This document shows, piece after piece, positions 24,474-33,584 of a stretch of DNA of 55,979 nucleotides (position 1 is the first letter of the stretch; each line of letters begins with the position of its first letter). Under the pieces are notes generated by a model. The model was not told the DNA's origin and searched no databases. It was given only the letters and a program-made list of their open reading frames with translations. This stretch comes from CAG-698 sp964385755 (GTDB lineage: Bacteria > Bacillota_I > Bacilli_A > ML615J-28 > CAG-698). Made by a program: the position numbers and the translations under genes. The stretch is from contig CAYLPZ010000015.1 in the NCBI GenBank assembly GCA_964385755.1, forward strand, positions 1 through 55,979, read 5' to 3'.

Positions 24474-25790
24474 TTATAAATTGTATTTTTCCTTTATTTC
24501 TTTCATTTTATCTATTGCACGATCACGATATTTAGCTTTTCTATCTATTTTTTTTACTTTTCCTTCAATTAAATCGAATATTCCAAAATTTACATTCATC
24601 GGTGAAAAGTCATCGTGAGGTGAGCTAATATAATTTGCTAGGGAACCGATTGCGGTTTTGCTCGTAAAGTCAATCATTTCTTCATTTCTAAGATATCTTA
24701 GCATATTGATTCCACAAGTCAAACCAGAAGCAGCACTTTCAACATATCCTTCTACTCCAGTTATTTGTCCACCAAAAAATAAATCTTCTCTTTTTACTGT
24801 TTGATAATATTTGTTTATCATTCCAGGTGAATTAATATATGTATTACGATGCATTACACCATATCTAACAAATTCCGCATTTTCAAGTCCAGGAATCATT
24901 CTAAATACTCTATCTTGTTCTCCCCACTTTAAGTGAGTTTGAAATCCAACAATGTTATATAGACTCTTTTGAGTATTATCCTCTCTTAGTTGTACAACCG
25001 CATATGGTGTTTCCATGGTACCAGGAAAACGAAGGCCAACTGGTTTCATTGGACCAAATAGCATTGTACGTTTACCACGATCAGCCATATCTTCAATAGC
25101 CATACATCCGTCAAATACTTTCATCTCAAAATCATGAGGTCTCACGCGGTCTGCAGAAACTAAAGCTTCATAAAATTTATCGAATTGTTCTTCAGTCATT
25201 GGGCAATTATAATATGATGCTTCCCCTTTATCATAACGGCTCTTTAGATACGCAATATCTGTATTTATTGATTCTTTAGTAACAATTGGCGCAACAGCAT
25301 CAAAAAAATATAAATATTCTTGTCCAAAAAAATCTTTAATTGATTCACTTAAAGCATCACTAGTTAATGGACCAGAGCAGCAAATAACATTACCAGAAGG
25401 AAGTGTTGTAACCTCTTCTGATATTACATTAATATTAGGATGAGATTTAATTTTTTCTGTAATATATGACGCAAAAGTATCACGATCAACAGCTAGTGCC
25501 CCTCCAGCATTAACTTTATTCTTTTCAGCACTTTCCATAACAATCGATCCAAGCTCTTTCATTTCATGTTTTAATAAACCTACTGCATTTTCTAAAGAAG
25601 CTGCTCTTAGGCTATTAGAACAAACTAGTTCACAAAACAAATCACTTTTGTGAGCCTCACTTTTCTTTTTAGGTTTCATTTCATATAAATCAACAATAAT
25701 GCCATTTCTCGCAAGGTAGTAAGCCGCTTCACACCCCGCAAGGCCAGCACCAATAACTATTACTTTTTGTTCTTTTGTTATTTTTTCCAT
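24474..25790 (-). CDS. trmFO: Folate-dependent tRNA (uracil-54-C5)-methyltransferase
   Basis: FAD enzyme making ribothymidine at position 54 of tRNA with methylene-tetrahydrofolate as carbon donor. The 438-residue protein starts with the dinucleotide-binding motif VIGAGLAGCEAAYYLARNG. It carries the family segments CSNSLRAASLENAVGLLK, CCSGPLTSDALS and VFDGCMAIEDMADRGKRTML, and ends with GITGVEGYVESAASGL-like QITGVEGYVESAASGL. Length and motifs are complete. First gene of trmFO-xer-dut. Confidence 0.97.
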   Translation of the reverse strand: MEKITKEQKVIVIGAGLAGCEAAYYLARNGIIVDLYEMKPKKKSEAHKSDLFCELVCSNSLRAASLENAVGLLKHEMKELGSIVMESAEKNKVNAGGALAVDRDTFASYITEKIKSHPNINVISEEVTTLPSGNVICCSGPLTSDALSESIKDFFGQEYLYFFDAVAPIVTKESINTDIAYLKSRYDKGEASYYNCPMTEEQFDKFYEALVSADRVRPHDFEMKVFDGCMAIEDMADRGKRTMLFGPMKPVGLRFPGTMETPYAVVQLREDNTQKSLYNIVGFQTHLKWGEQDRVFRMIPGLENAEFVRYGVMHRNTYINSPGMINKYYQTVKREDLFFGGQITGVEGYVESAASGLTCGINMLRYLRNEEMIDFTSKTAIGSLANYISSPHDDFSPMNVNFGIFDLIEGKVKKIDRKAKYRDRAIDKMKEIKEKYNL

Positions 25791-25860
25791 ATTAATTATA
25801 CCTTCTTTTATTTTTAACTATTGTATCATATTTTTAATATTTTTAAAATATAAATTAAAA

Positions 25861-25883
25861 ATGGAGTGCTTACCACTCCATAT
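25861..25883 (-). terminator. Terminator after the LysM gene
   Basis: ATGGAGTG/CACTCCAT stem with a T run on the minus strand, about 28 bases past the LysM gene stop. Confidence 0.75.
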
Positions 25884-25910
25884 TTTTATAATATCAATGA
25901 ACTGTTTATG

Positions 25911-26450
25911 TTATTTTACATATATTTCTTTACCTGGTTCTAACCAAACATTTTCATTAAGAATCAATAATTCTTTTTCTGTTAAACCATTTTTTTGTAA
26001 AATACTCTGTAAATCATCTGAAAGTTTAATCATATATTTTTTCTTTCTTGTTTCTTTTGTTTCATTTACCTTAGGTATTTTAATTACTTGACCGCTTGCA
26101 AGTTCTAATTTAGTTATATCATTATATCTAGAAATAATCTCTGGTGTTAAATTTACATAATTCGCAATACTTTCAAGCGTATCTTTGGGACTTGTAATAT
26201 ACTCTTCAAAATAAATCGAATTATTGATTTTTCTAGGAATAACCAAAATTTGATTAGGATATATCATTGCACTTGTCAAGTCATTTTGTTCAACTAAAGC
26301 TTCAACTGAAACATCAAACTTTTTCGCAATAGACCAAAGTGAGTCATTCTTTTGGACACTATAAGTATCATCAGTATATTCATATTGATTACTATTATTT
26401 TGTAAAAATCCAAATGAATTTCTCTTACTATTATTATACATTTTATTCAT
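25911..26450 (-). CDS. LysM-domain protein without signal peptide
   Basis: 179 residues with three LysM-like modules: YSVQKNDSLWSIAKKFDVSV (about 29-72), EYITSPKDTLESIANYVNLT (about 78-120), and a diverged third MIKLSDDLQSILQKNGLTEK (about 134-179). LysM binds peptidoglycan or related N-acetylglucosamine polymers. The N-terminus is Asn/Ser-rich and polar with no signal peptide or membrane helix, which is odd for a wall-binding protein. Intracellular LysM proteins exist in spore coats, so a spore- or envelope-associated role is possible but not shown. Encoded after the zinc-ribbon membrane protein. Confidence 0.8.
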   Translation of the reverse strand: MNKMYNNSKRNSFGFLQNNSNQYEYTDDTYSVQKNDSLWSIAKKFDVSVEALVEQNDLTSAMIYPNQILVIPRKINNSIYFEEYITSPKDTLESIANYVNLTPEIISRYNDITKLELASGQVIKIPKVNETKETRKKKYMIKLSDDLQSILQKNGLTEKELLILNENVWLEPGKEIYVK

Positions 26451-26502
26451 TAGCTACACCTCTATTATTAATATATGAAGTGGCTAATTTTTTGTACAAA
26501 CT

Positions 26503-26898
26503 TTATTGAAAAATCGTTGTAAATATTTTAATAAGAAAGAAAGCAAGAGAAATATAAGACAAAACAATTCCAAATTCTCTGACTGGCTTCATTTTTACTA
26601 AGCATTTTCTTGTGGAAAAGAAGAAACAAATTCCAAAAGAAACAAAATATAAAATAATAAGTAGGATAGCAATTTTCTTAAGCATTACTTGATACATACA
26701 GATAAGACAGCAAAGAAGAGATGTAATAAATGTAATAAGTGGAAATATAGTATACTTTATTAATTCTTTTCGTGACAAATCGGGGTCAACGTCAATTTTC
26801 ATCACTTGTCTTCTTCTTTGATCTTCTAAATCATATCCACATTCTTTACAAATTTGATCATTTTCATTAACTTCCATACCACAACGTAAACATTTCAT
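26503..26898 (-). CDS. Zinc-ribbon membrane protein, function unknown
   Basis: 131 residues. The N-terminus is a compact zinc ribbon, CLRCGMEVNENDQICKECGY (two CxxC pairs), followed by a charged linker. Three hydrophobic segments follow (about residues 49-67, 73-93, 107-128), so it is an integral membrane protein with a cytosolic zinc ribbon. No known family beyond this zinc_ribbon architecture. It is 15 bases downstream of smpB and probably in the same transcript. Confidence 0.75.
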   Translation of the reverse strand: MKCLRCGMEVNENDQICKECGYDLEDQRRRQVMKIDVDPDLSRKELIKYTIFPLITFITSLLCCLICMYQVMLKKIAILLIILYFVSFGICFFFSTRKCLVKMKPVREFGIVLSYISLAFFLIKIFTTIFQ

Positions 26899-26913
26899 AT
26901 TATTATCCTCGAA

Positions 26914-27372
26914 TTATATTTTTGTCATTTTCTTAATTAATTTTTTCGCATCATTTTTTTTCATATCTTCGCGTTTATCATAGTTTTTCTTACCACGTGC
27001 CAGTGCAATCTTAACCTTACATAGTCCACTTGATAAATACACTTGAAGTGGAACAATAGTAAGACCATCAAGTTTAACTTTTTGAGATAATTTTCTTATT
27101 TCACTCTTGTGTGCGAGTAAATCTCTATTTCTTTTTTCATCATGATTAAAGATATTACCAAAAGCATATGATGCAATATGCATATTTATTATCGTAAGTT
27201 TTCCATTTTTTGCTTCGATATATGATTCTTTAATTGAAACACTTCCTTGTCTAACAGATTTAATTTCTGTTCCCACTAGAACTATCCCACACTCAAGTTC
27301 TTCTTCGATAAAATAATCATGATATGCACTTTTGTTATTAGCGATGATTTTTATTTTTTCTACGTTTTTCAT
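26914..27372 (-). CDS. smpB: tmRNA-binding protein SmpB
   Basis: Partner of tmRNA in trans-translation, rescuing ribosomes stalled on broken mRNA. The 152-residue protein has AYHDYFIEEELECGIVLVGT, the EIKSVRQGSVSIKESY core, and a basic tail ARGKKNYDKREDMKKNDAKK that enters the mRNA channel. AAAGGG precedes its ATG, which lies inside the last 35 bases of rnr, a conserved overlap in Firmicutes. No tmRNA gene is visible in the window. Confidence 0.97.
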   Translation of the reverse strand: MKNVEKIKIIANNKSAYHDYFIEEELECGIVLVGTEIKSVRQGSVSIKESYIEAKNGKLTIINMHIASYAFGNIFNHDEKRNRDLLAHKSEIRKLSQKVKLDGLTIVPLQVYLSSGLCKVKIALARGKKNYDKREDMKKNDAKKLIKKMTKI

Positions 27373-29521
27373 GATTACCCTTTCTATTAGAATTCTTTTT
27401 AAAATAATCTTTTTTTGATGTTACATTATTATACATCAATTCAAAATCAATTTCACTATTTTTTTTATCAGCTTTTAATACTCTTATCTTTACTTCAGTA
27501 CCAAGTGACAAAACATCTTTATTGTGTTTATTTATATATTTAGTTTTGTCATCAGATAACACAAAGCCTAACTCTCTAAGCTTTCGATTATGAATTAAAC
27601 CTTCAATAGTATTTGGTAAAGTTACAAACACACCAAAACTTAAAACTGATGAAATATTCCCAATAAATTCACTACCTACATATTTTTCCAAATATTCACA
27701 TTTTTTCATGTCAAGCACTTTAAATTCACATTCTTGTGCTCTTCTTTCAGTTGTACTCGCTTCTTTAGCAATTGACGCAATATTTATTTCTAATTCATCT
27801 AATTCTGCTAAAGAACCTATTTGTTTTTCAATAATGTATCTACGTAAAAGACGATGAACTAATAAATCAGGGTATCTACGAATTGGTGAAGTAAAATGAG
27901 TATAACACTTACTTGCTAAACCAAAATGACCAATATTTTCCTCGCTATAAATGGCTTTATTCATCATTCTAATTATTGTTGTTTTCAAATAACTATATTC
28001 TTCATCTAAGTTATTAATCAACGTTTGAAGTTGTTTTGGATGTGGTGATTTTATTTGATAGCCCAAGTTTTCAACTAAACCTTTTAGAGTAAAGAATTTC
28101 CCATAATCCATCTTCTCATGAACACGATAAATAAATGGTAAATCTAAACTATTTATAATTGTCGCAACTGTTTCATTAGCAAGAATCATAAATTCCTCAA
28201 TAATTTTCTCACTTACTCCCTGTGTGCGAAGAGTGATATCTACTGCTTTACCTTTTTCATCACATATTATTTTAGCTTCTACACTATCAAAATTTATTGC
28301 GCCACGCTCTTCTCTTTTCTTTTCAAGTTTTGATGCAAGTTCTCGCATTAACAATAAACTATCATAAACAATATCCATATCATCATAGTTTTCTAAACCA
28401 TTTTCAAACACATCATTACACACTTCATATGATAGTCTTTTTGTTGTTTTAATTACTCCTTCTTTTAGTACACTATCAACTAATACACCATCTTCATTAA
28501 GTTCCATAAATAATGCTAAAACCAATTTTTCTTCATTAGGATTTAGTGAGCATAAATCATTTGATAACACCTCAGGAAGCATTGGAATAACTCTATCAAC
28601 TAAATAAACACTTGTACCACGCTTTAATGCTTCTTTATCAAGCAAACTTCCTTTTGTTACATAGTGACTTACATCCGCAATATATACTCCAAGTAAATAA
28701 TGATTATTTAAAAGACGTCTAATGCTTACAGCATCATCTAAGTCTTTTGCATCACTTCCATCAATTGTAAATATTTTATCTTCATTGAAGATTTGATATT
28801 TTCCACTTTTTGCATCATTTTCTAATAAATTTGCTTCATTTAATACTTCCTTGCTAAAAACATAAGGGATATCCATTCTTGCAACAATCGAAGTAATATC
28901 AATTCCTAAGTCTTTTTTAGTACCTAAAACATCTAGTACTTCAACTTTCAAGAAATATTCATAACTAATTACTTTAGTTAGTACAATATCTCCCACTTTA
29001 GCTTTTCCCATCTTTGATACTATGCACTTCTTCTTTAACCCTTTTTCAAAACAATTTAAGTAGGTTCTGCCATTAACATATTCTATTTCACCTACTAAAG
29101 TCTCATAATATCTCTTTAAAACCTTAATAACTTTAGCACTATATTCTACATAATTATGATATTTTTGACTACAAATAGAGTATAATACTGTGTCTTTATC
29201 CATTGCATCTTCAAAATAGAATGAATCAACATAGTATTCATCTGTATAATCATTTGTAACAAAGCCATAATTATCATTTTTAATTGATATTTTACCAATG
29301 AATTTATTAGCATTACGATTATTTAAATATTCATTTTTCTTGTTAGGAAAAAGTAAATAACAATCCACTAGCTCATCAAGAGCTTTCTTTAACAATTCAT
29401 CATTAGTAACCTCTAATATTGATTTTATTTCCTCAAATGTTTTAGGTGTATAATGAATGTCATTAATTAGTTTCTTTACATCTGTTAATAAATATTCATA
29501 TTCATTATTTATATTATTCAT
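27338..29521 (-). CDS. rnr: Ribonuclease R
   Basis: 3'-5' exoribonuclease that degrades structured RNA and cooperates with SmpB/tmRNA. The 727-residue protein has an N-terminal winged helix, two cold-shock-type domains, the RNB catalytic domain with FTIDGSDAKDLDDAVS (Asp cluster near residue 254) and ERRAQECEFKV. An S1 domain follows (about 640-705, FIGNISSVLSFGVFVTLPNT). The tail is Lys/Arg/Asn-rich, as usual. Located between secG and smpB as in many Firmicutes. Confidence 0.97.
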   Translation of the reverse strand: MNNINNEYEYLLTDVKKLINDIHYTPKTFEEIKSILEVTNDELLKKALDELVDCYLLFPNKKNEYLNNRNANKFIGKISIKNDNYGFVTNDYTDEYYVDSFYFEDAMDKDTVLYSICSQKYHNYVEYSAKVIKVLKRYYETLVGEIEYVNGRTYLNCFEKGLKKKCIVSKMGKAKVGDIVLTKVISYEYFLKVEVLDVLGTKKDLGIDITSIVARMDIPYVFSKEVLNEANLLENDAKSGKYQIFNEDKIFTIDGSDAKDLDDAVSIRRLLNNHYLLGVYIADVSHYVTKGSLLDKEALKRGTSVYLVDRVIPMLPEVLSNDLCSLNPNEEKLVLALFMELNEDGVLVDSVLKEGVIKTTKRLSYEVCNDVFENGLENYDDMDIVYDSLLLMRELASKLEKKREERGAINFDSVEAKIICDEKGKAVDITLRTQGVSEKIIEEFMILANETVATIINSLDLPFIYRVHEKMDYGKFFTLKGLVENLGYQIKSPHPKQLQTLINNLDEEYSYLKTTIIRMMNKAIYSEENIGHFGLASKCYTHFTSPIRRYPDLLVHRLLRRYIIEKQIGSLAELDELEINIASIAKEASTTERRAQECEFKVLDMKKCEYLEKYVGSEFIGNISSVLSFGVFVTLPNTIEGLIHNRKLRELGFVLSDDKTKYINKHNKDVLSLGTEVKIRVLKADKKNSEIDFELMYNNVTSKKDYFKKNSNRKGNHEKRRKNKNHR

Positions 29522-29561
29522 ATTATCACTCCTACTTTTGCAATTTTATATTGCTAGAAAA

Positions 29562-29580
29562 AAGAGCCCTTAAAGGCCCA
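29562..29580 (-). terminator. Hairpin between secG and rnr
   Basis: GCCTT/AGGGC stem with TCTTTTTT after it on the minus strand. It may reduce rnr expression relative to secG. Confidence 0.6.
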
Positions 29581-29610
29581 TAATTTCTATTTTCATACAA
29601 AATCAAATAA

Positions 29611-29850
29611 CTAAGCAGTAAAACGTACTACAAAGAATGAAGCAATAATAGCTAGAACGAAGAAAGCAATTGCTAAACCAGCAGTAATATACTTAATCCA
29701 TACTTCGATTCCACGTTCTTTTTTACTAGAGAATAATTCTGATTTTTCTCCAGTGAATGCTTTAGCTGCATCTTCATCAGATTTTTGAAGTACAATGATA
29801 CCAATTAATAATATTGATACAATAAGTAATAAAATATCTATAGTTTTCAT
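29611..29850 (-). CDS. secG: Preprotein translocase subunit SecG
   Basis: Small membrane subunit of the SecYEG export channel. At 79 residues it has the expected two membrane helices (about 4-20 and 53-74) and between them LQKSDEDAAKAFTGEK, the family's loop. GGAGG precedes the ATG, and a consensus-like promoter lies upstream. The secG-rnr-smpB order is conserved in Firmicutes. Confidence 0.93.
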   Translation of the reverse strand: MKTIDILLLIVSILLIGIIVLQKSDEDAAKAFTGEKSELFSSKKERGIEVWIKYITAGLAIAFFVLAIIASFFVVRFTA

Positions 29851-29886
29851 AAGGCCTCCAAAAGTTTTTCTAATTAACTCTCACTT

Positions 29887-29915
29887 ATTATACTACAAAT
29901 AGATAATAAAATCAA
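29887..29915 (-). promoter_or_regulatory. Promoter of the secG-rnr-smpB operon
   Basis: -35 TTGATT (29915-29910), 17-base spacer, -10 TATAAT (29892-29887). Confidence 0.8.
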
Positions 29916-30094
29916 TATTATTTTATCTTATTTTATTATTTATATACTTAAGAAAGATAATTATTTATTTTTTCCTACTACTCTACTATATTCTATCTTT
30001 TTGATTGATTCTAACAAATTTTCATATTTTAAAATTGCAATCAGTCTTTTTCATCTTATTTATTTAATTTATAATTTTTTTCTTATTTTTAAAA

Positions 30095-30124
30095 TACCAG
30101 CTATAGTAGATACTATAACTGGTA
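30095..30124 (-). terminator. Terminator after lon
   Basis: TACCAGTTATAGTA/TACTATAGCTGGTA stem (one G-T pair) with TTTT after it on the minus strand, six bases past the lon stop. It ends the pepF-tig-clpX-lon transcript. Confidence 0.85.
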
Positions 30125-30130
30125 ATATTT

Positions 30131-32452
30131 TTATTCTCTTATTAATGCTTCATTGACTACATCATCAATTGTCTTACATAGCACTATATCAAGTTTATTT
30201 CTAACGCTTTCTGGTATTTCATCAATATCTTTTTCATTTTTAAAAGGAATTAATATTTTTTCTAAGCCACTTCGGCTTGCGGCGATAGATTTTTCTCTTA
30301 ACCCACCAATTGGTAAAACATTACCACGAAGTGATATTTCACCAGTCATTCCAATTTTGTTATTAACTGGAGTATTAGAAAATAGTGAAATAATAGCTGT
30401 TGCCATTGTTACACCAGCTGATGGACCATCTTTTGGCACAGCTCCTTCAGGGAAGTGAATGTGAACATCATTTTCTAAGAACATATTAGGATCAATATTA
30501 TATTTCTCCGCATTTGCTTTTACATAGCTAAATGCTATTTGTGCTGACTCTTTCATAACATCACCTAATTTTCCAGTTAATGTAATACCACCTTTTCCTT
30601 TATGATATGAAGCTTCTACTTCTAGTGTATCACCACCATATTGAGTATAGGCTAGTCCTGTAACACTTCCTATTTTTGGCTCATCATTAATAACATTGTA
30701 ATGATATAATGGTTTACCAATCCAATTTTGCAAGTTACTACTATTAATTACTACTTTTTCACTTTCCCCAAGTAAAATAGATTTTATTGCTTTTCTAATT
30801 AATGAACCAATGTAACGTTCAAGTTCACGCACACCAGCTTCTCTAGTGTAAAGTCTAATTATGTCCCATAGAGCATCATCTTGCAATTCAAATTGACATT
30901 TATTTAGGCCATGTAATAATAATTGTTTATCAATTAAATGTCTTTTTGCAATTTCATACTTTTCAACTTCTGTGTAACTAGATAGTTCAACAATCTCCAT
31001 ACGATCGCGTAAAGGAGCAGGTATATTTTCAAGATAGTTTGCAGTTGCAATAAAGAATACTTCTGATAAATCAAATGGTTCCTCTAAGTAATGATCACTA
31101 AATGCTTTATTTTGTTCACTATCAAGCACTTCTAAAAGAGCACTTGATGGATCACCTCTAAAATCACTTGTTAATTTATCAACCTCATCTAAAAGAAATA
31201 CTGGGTTTTTCACTCCTGCCTTTTGCATGCCACTTAATATTCTTCCTGGAAGTGCTCCTAAGTAAGTTCTACGATGACCTCTTATTTCTGATTCATCCTT
31301 TACACCACCTAAAGATTGTTTAACAAACTTTTTATTAAGTGCTGCCGCAATACTTCTGCCTAGAGAAGTTTTTCCTACTCCTGGAGGACCAACTAAACAT
31401 AAAATTGCTTGAGGATTTTTGTTGTTAAGTATTTTAACAGCTAAATATTCTAAAATACGATCTTTGACTTTTTCCAAACCATAATGATCACTATCAAGTT
31501 GATCTTTTGCTTGCTTGATATCTTTACAATCAATACTACGATTATTCCAAGGAAGACTAACAACAAAATCTAAGTATGTTTTAGAAATTGCACTTTCACC
31601 ACTTCCTGCACCTAAATAAGCATAGCGGGAAAGCTCAGCCAACATTTTTTTCTCAGTTTCTTTCGGCATTTTTAGGTCAATTATTTTTTGATGTAATTCA
31701 TCAACTTCAGTATCTTTTTTTGCTTTGTCTCCAAGTTCATTTTGAATAGCTTTGATTTTTTCGCGTAAGTAATATTCTTTTTGATTTTGATTAATTGACT
31801 CGCGAACATCTTCTTCAATTTTTGCATCAATAGTTGCAAGTTGCTTAACTCTCTTTACATCCTCAAGAACATAACGTAGACGAATAGTAGTACTTGGAGT
31901 TTCAAGGTACTTTAATTTTGATTGATTATCAAGTTGCATATTAAACGCTAATATGTCCGCAAACTTATCAAGAGATAAACCACTAGAAGCAAGACGTGAA
32001 ACATCACGAATATTACTAAATACTTTACTTCCATTATTATCTAATTCGTTTATCAATAATTTTACATATTCAAATTCTCTTGTGGGATCGTCTGATTCCT
32101 TAGGCATTGATGTAACATTATAATAGTGAATATCATTTTCTTGTTTTGAATCATTAACTTTAGCACGACAAATAATTAATATACGAACAGTCAAATGCTC
32201 AACGGTAATAGTTGTAATTATTTTACCGACTGCACAAACATTATTAATGCTTTCCATCTCTGAAGCTGCATCATCACTATTTTTTGGCACTAACATAGCA
32301 ATGTAGCGATCATTTTTTAAAGCTTCGTTAATTGCACGAATTTCTATTTCATCTTTAATTTCAAGTTTAATCTCATTGTTTGGAAGGGGTATTAGATTAC
32401 GAACTACAATTCCTGGAATCAATGCTGTTTCATAAGTTTCATTTGTAAACAT
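30131..32452 (-). CDS. lon: ATP-dependent protease Lon
   Basis: Cytosolic AAA+ serine protease for misfolded and regulatory proteins. The 773-residue protein has the N-terminal LON substrate domain, AAA+ module with Walker A GPPGVGKTS (about 355), Walker B VFLLDEVDKL, and the protease domain with catalytic Ser in PKDGPSAGVTMA (about 677) and Lys in GGLREKSIAASRSG (about 720). It is the last gene of the proteostasis operon, 19 bases after the trigger-factor-like gene. Confidence 0.98.
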   Translation of the reverse strand: MFTNETYETALIPGIVVRNLIPLPNNEIKLEIKDEIEIRAINEALKNDRYIAMLVPKNSDDAASEMESINNVCAVGKIITTITVEHLTVRILIICRAKVNDSKQENDIHYYNVTSMPKESDDPTREFEYVKLLINELDNNGSKVFSNIRDVSRLASSGLSLDKFADILAFNMQLDNQSKLKYLETPSTTIRLRYVLEDVKRVKQLATIDAKIEEDVRESINQNQKEYYLREKIKAIQNELGDKAKKDTEVDELHQKIIDLKMPKETEKKMLAELSRYAYLGAGSGESAISKTYLDFVVSLPWNNRSIDCKDIKQAKDQLDSDHYGLEKVKDRILEYLAVKILNNKNPQAILCLVGPPGVGKTSLGRSIAAALNKKFVKQSLGGVKDESEIRGHRRTYLGALPGRILSGMQKAGVKNPVFLLDEVDKLTSDFRGDPSSALLEVLDSEQNKAFSDHYLEEPFDLSEVFFIATANYLENIPAPLRDRMEIVELSSYTEVEKYEIAKRHLIDKQLLLHGLNKCQFELQDDALWDIIRLYTREAGVRELERYIGSLIRKAIKSILLGESEKVVINSSNLQNWIGKPLYHYNVINDEPKIGSVTGLAYTQYGGDTLEVEASYHKGKGGITLTGKLGDVMKESAQIAFSYVKANAEKYNIDPNMFLENDVHIHFPEGAVPKDGPSAGVTMATAIISLFSNTPVNNKIGMTGEISLRGNVLPIGGLREKSIAASRSGLEKILIPFKNEKDIDEIPESVRNKLDIVLCKTIDDVVNEALIRE

Positions 32453-32471
32453 TTTTCATCACCCTTTCGTT

Positions 32472-33584
32472 TTATAGTTCTATACCTTTCATTTCAAGGT
32501 TATATTTAAAATAATGGATTATCATTAGTTTTGTTATATAAAATATCTTAACACTTTCATCATCTTTAGATAAATATTCAAATATATATCTATAATCTTC
32601 TATAGTATTACTAAGCAAATATTTTTCTTTTATTTCATCAGCGTTTTGAACTATTTTAGTCAACAAATCAAATATAATACATCTTTTCGCATTGAGGTCT
32701 TTAATGTCCTCTGTTGTATTTTTTGTATTTTCAGAGAATAAATGATACGTTTTCTTATATAGATCTATTCCACTATCTTTATATGGTAATTCATTTAATG
32801 CTAATATTTGGTCAATCACATAATCAATATAATTATTAATTCGATGATATTTTTTATATAATTCAATAAACTCTTTTTCGTATTCTTCAATGGATTTTAT
32901 ATTATCTGCACTTAAAAAATCATTATAATAAAAATCTAAATCTAAATATCTATTCTTTACTTCTTTTATCGTAACCTCAATTAACATTGAATCACTATAA
33001 GATACTACTTTATCATTTACTTTCTTACCGATTAACATATCAAGAGGAATAATAAATTCTTCTTGATAGTCTAGAAAATCATATTCTAAATCTTCACATC
33101 TATATACTACTTTATCATCATCTGCTTTTCTCATCAATAAATCATATACAATATATGATTTTTCATCAATCTCATTTCCAGATGCTAAATCATACAATTC
33201 ATGAAAATTACAATAGTTTTCAAATTCATAATGAAGTTCTCTTTCAGATAAAACAATATTTGAATATTTTCTAGGTATCGCAATTGGAAACTTAAGTTTT
33301 ATTGTATCTAAAAGATTTAAAAACATCGCCACACCAACAACAGGTTTCTTTTTCTTTTCTTTATCAAATGGTAATAAATAGTGAATATATGGTTTAACTG
33401 CTTGTATATTCATATCATAAAGAGTTTTACAAACTTCATCTTCCACATGTAAATCAAAGAATTCTTCCTTTCCCATTTCAAAATAAGAAGCCAAGTCAGA
33501 ACGAATGGCTTCTACTTCTTTTGTTGAAAGTATAAAATGAAGAGAACTTATTTCATCATCTATTTTTCTAAATCTAGTTTTCAT
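32472..33584 (-). CDS. Trigger-factor-like protein between clpX and lon
   Basis: 370 residues, soluble, not a standard family by eye. The region around residues 175-290 tracks trigger factor: FIIPLDMLIGKKVNDKVVSY against the real factor's FIPGFEDQMLGMKAGEEKVV. Then come a strand ending IKEVK and NDFLSADNIKSIEEYEKEFI against NDEFVSGLEIQEVKTVEEWK. So it looks like a degenerate FKBP/PPIase module plus the start of the C-terminal chaperone arm, without the ribosome-binding GFRKGKVP signature. It overlaps clpX by 11 bases and precedes lon by 19. A chaperone or adaptor for ClpX or Lon is a reasonable inference. Homology to trigger factor is proposed, not proven. Confidence 0.65.
   Translation of the reverse strand: MKTRFRKIDDEISSLHFILSTKEVEAIRSDLASYFEMGKEEFFDLHVEDEVCKTLYDMNIQAVKPYIHYLLPFDKEKKKKPVVGVAMFLNLLDTIKLKFPIAIPRKYSNIVLSERELHYEFENYCNFHELYDLASGNEIDEKSYIVYDLLMRKADDDKVVYRCEDLEYDFLDYQEEFIIPLDMLIGKKVNDKVVSYSDSMLIEVTIKEVKNRYLDLDFYYNDFLSADNIKSIEEYEKEFIELYKKYHRINNYIDYVIDQILALNELPYKDSGIDLYKKTYHLFSENTKNTTEDIKDLNAKRCIIFDLLTKIVQNADEIKEKYLLSNTIEDYRYIFEYLSKDDESVKIFYITKLMIIHYFKYNLEMKGIEL

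Noticed and set aside
29851..30094. Small gene between secG and lon
   Set aside because: The stretch contains the secG promoter and A/T-rich sequence only; no frame has a start with a ribosome-binding site.
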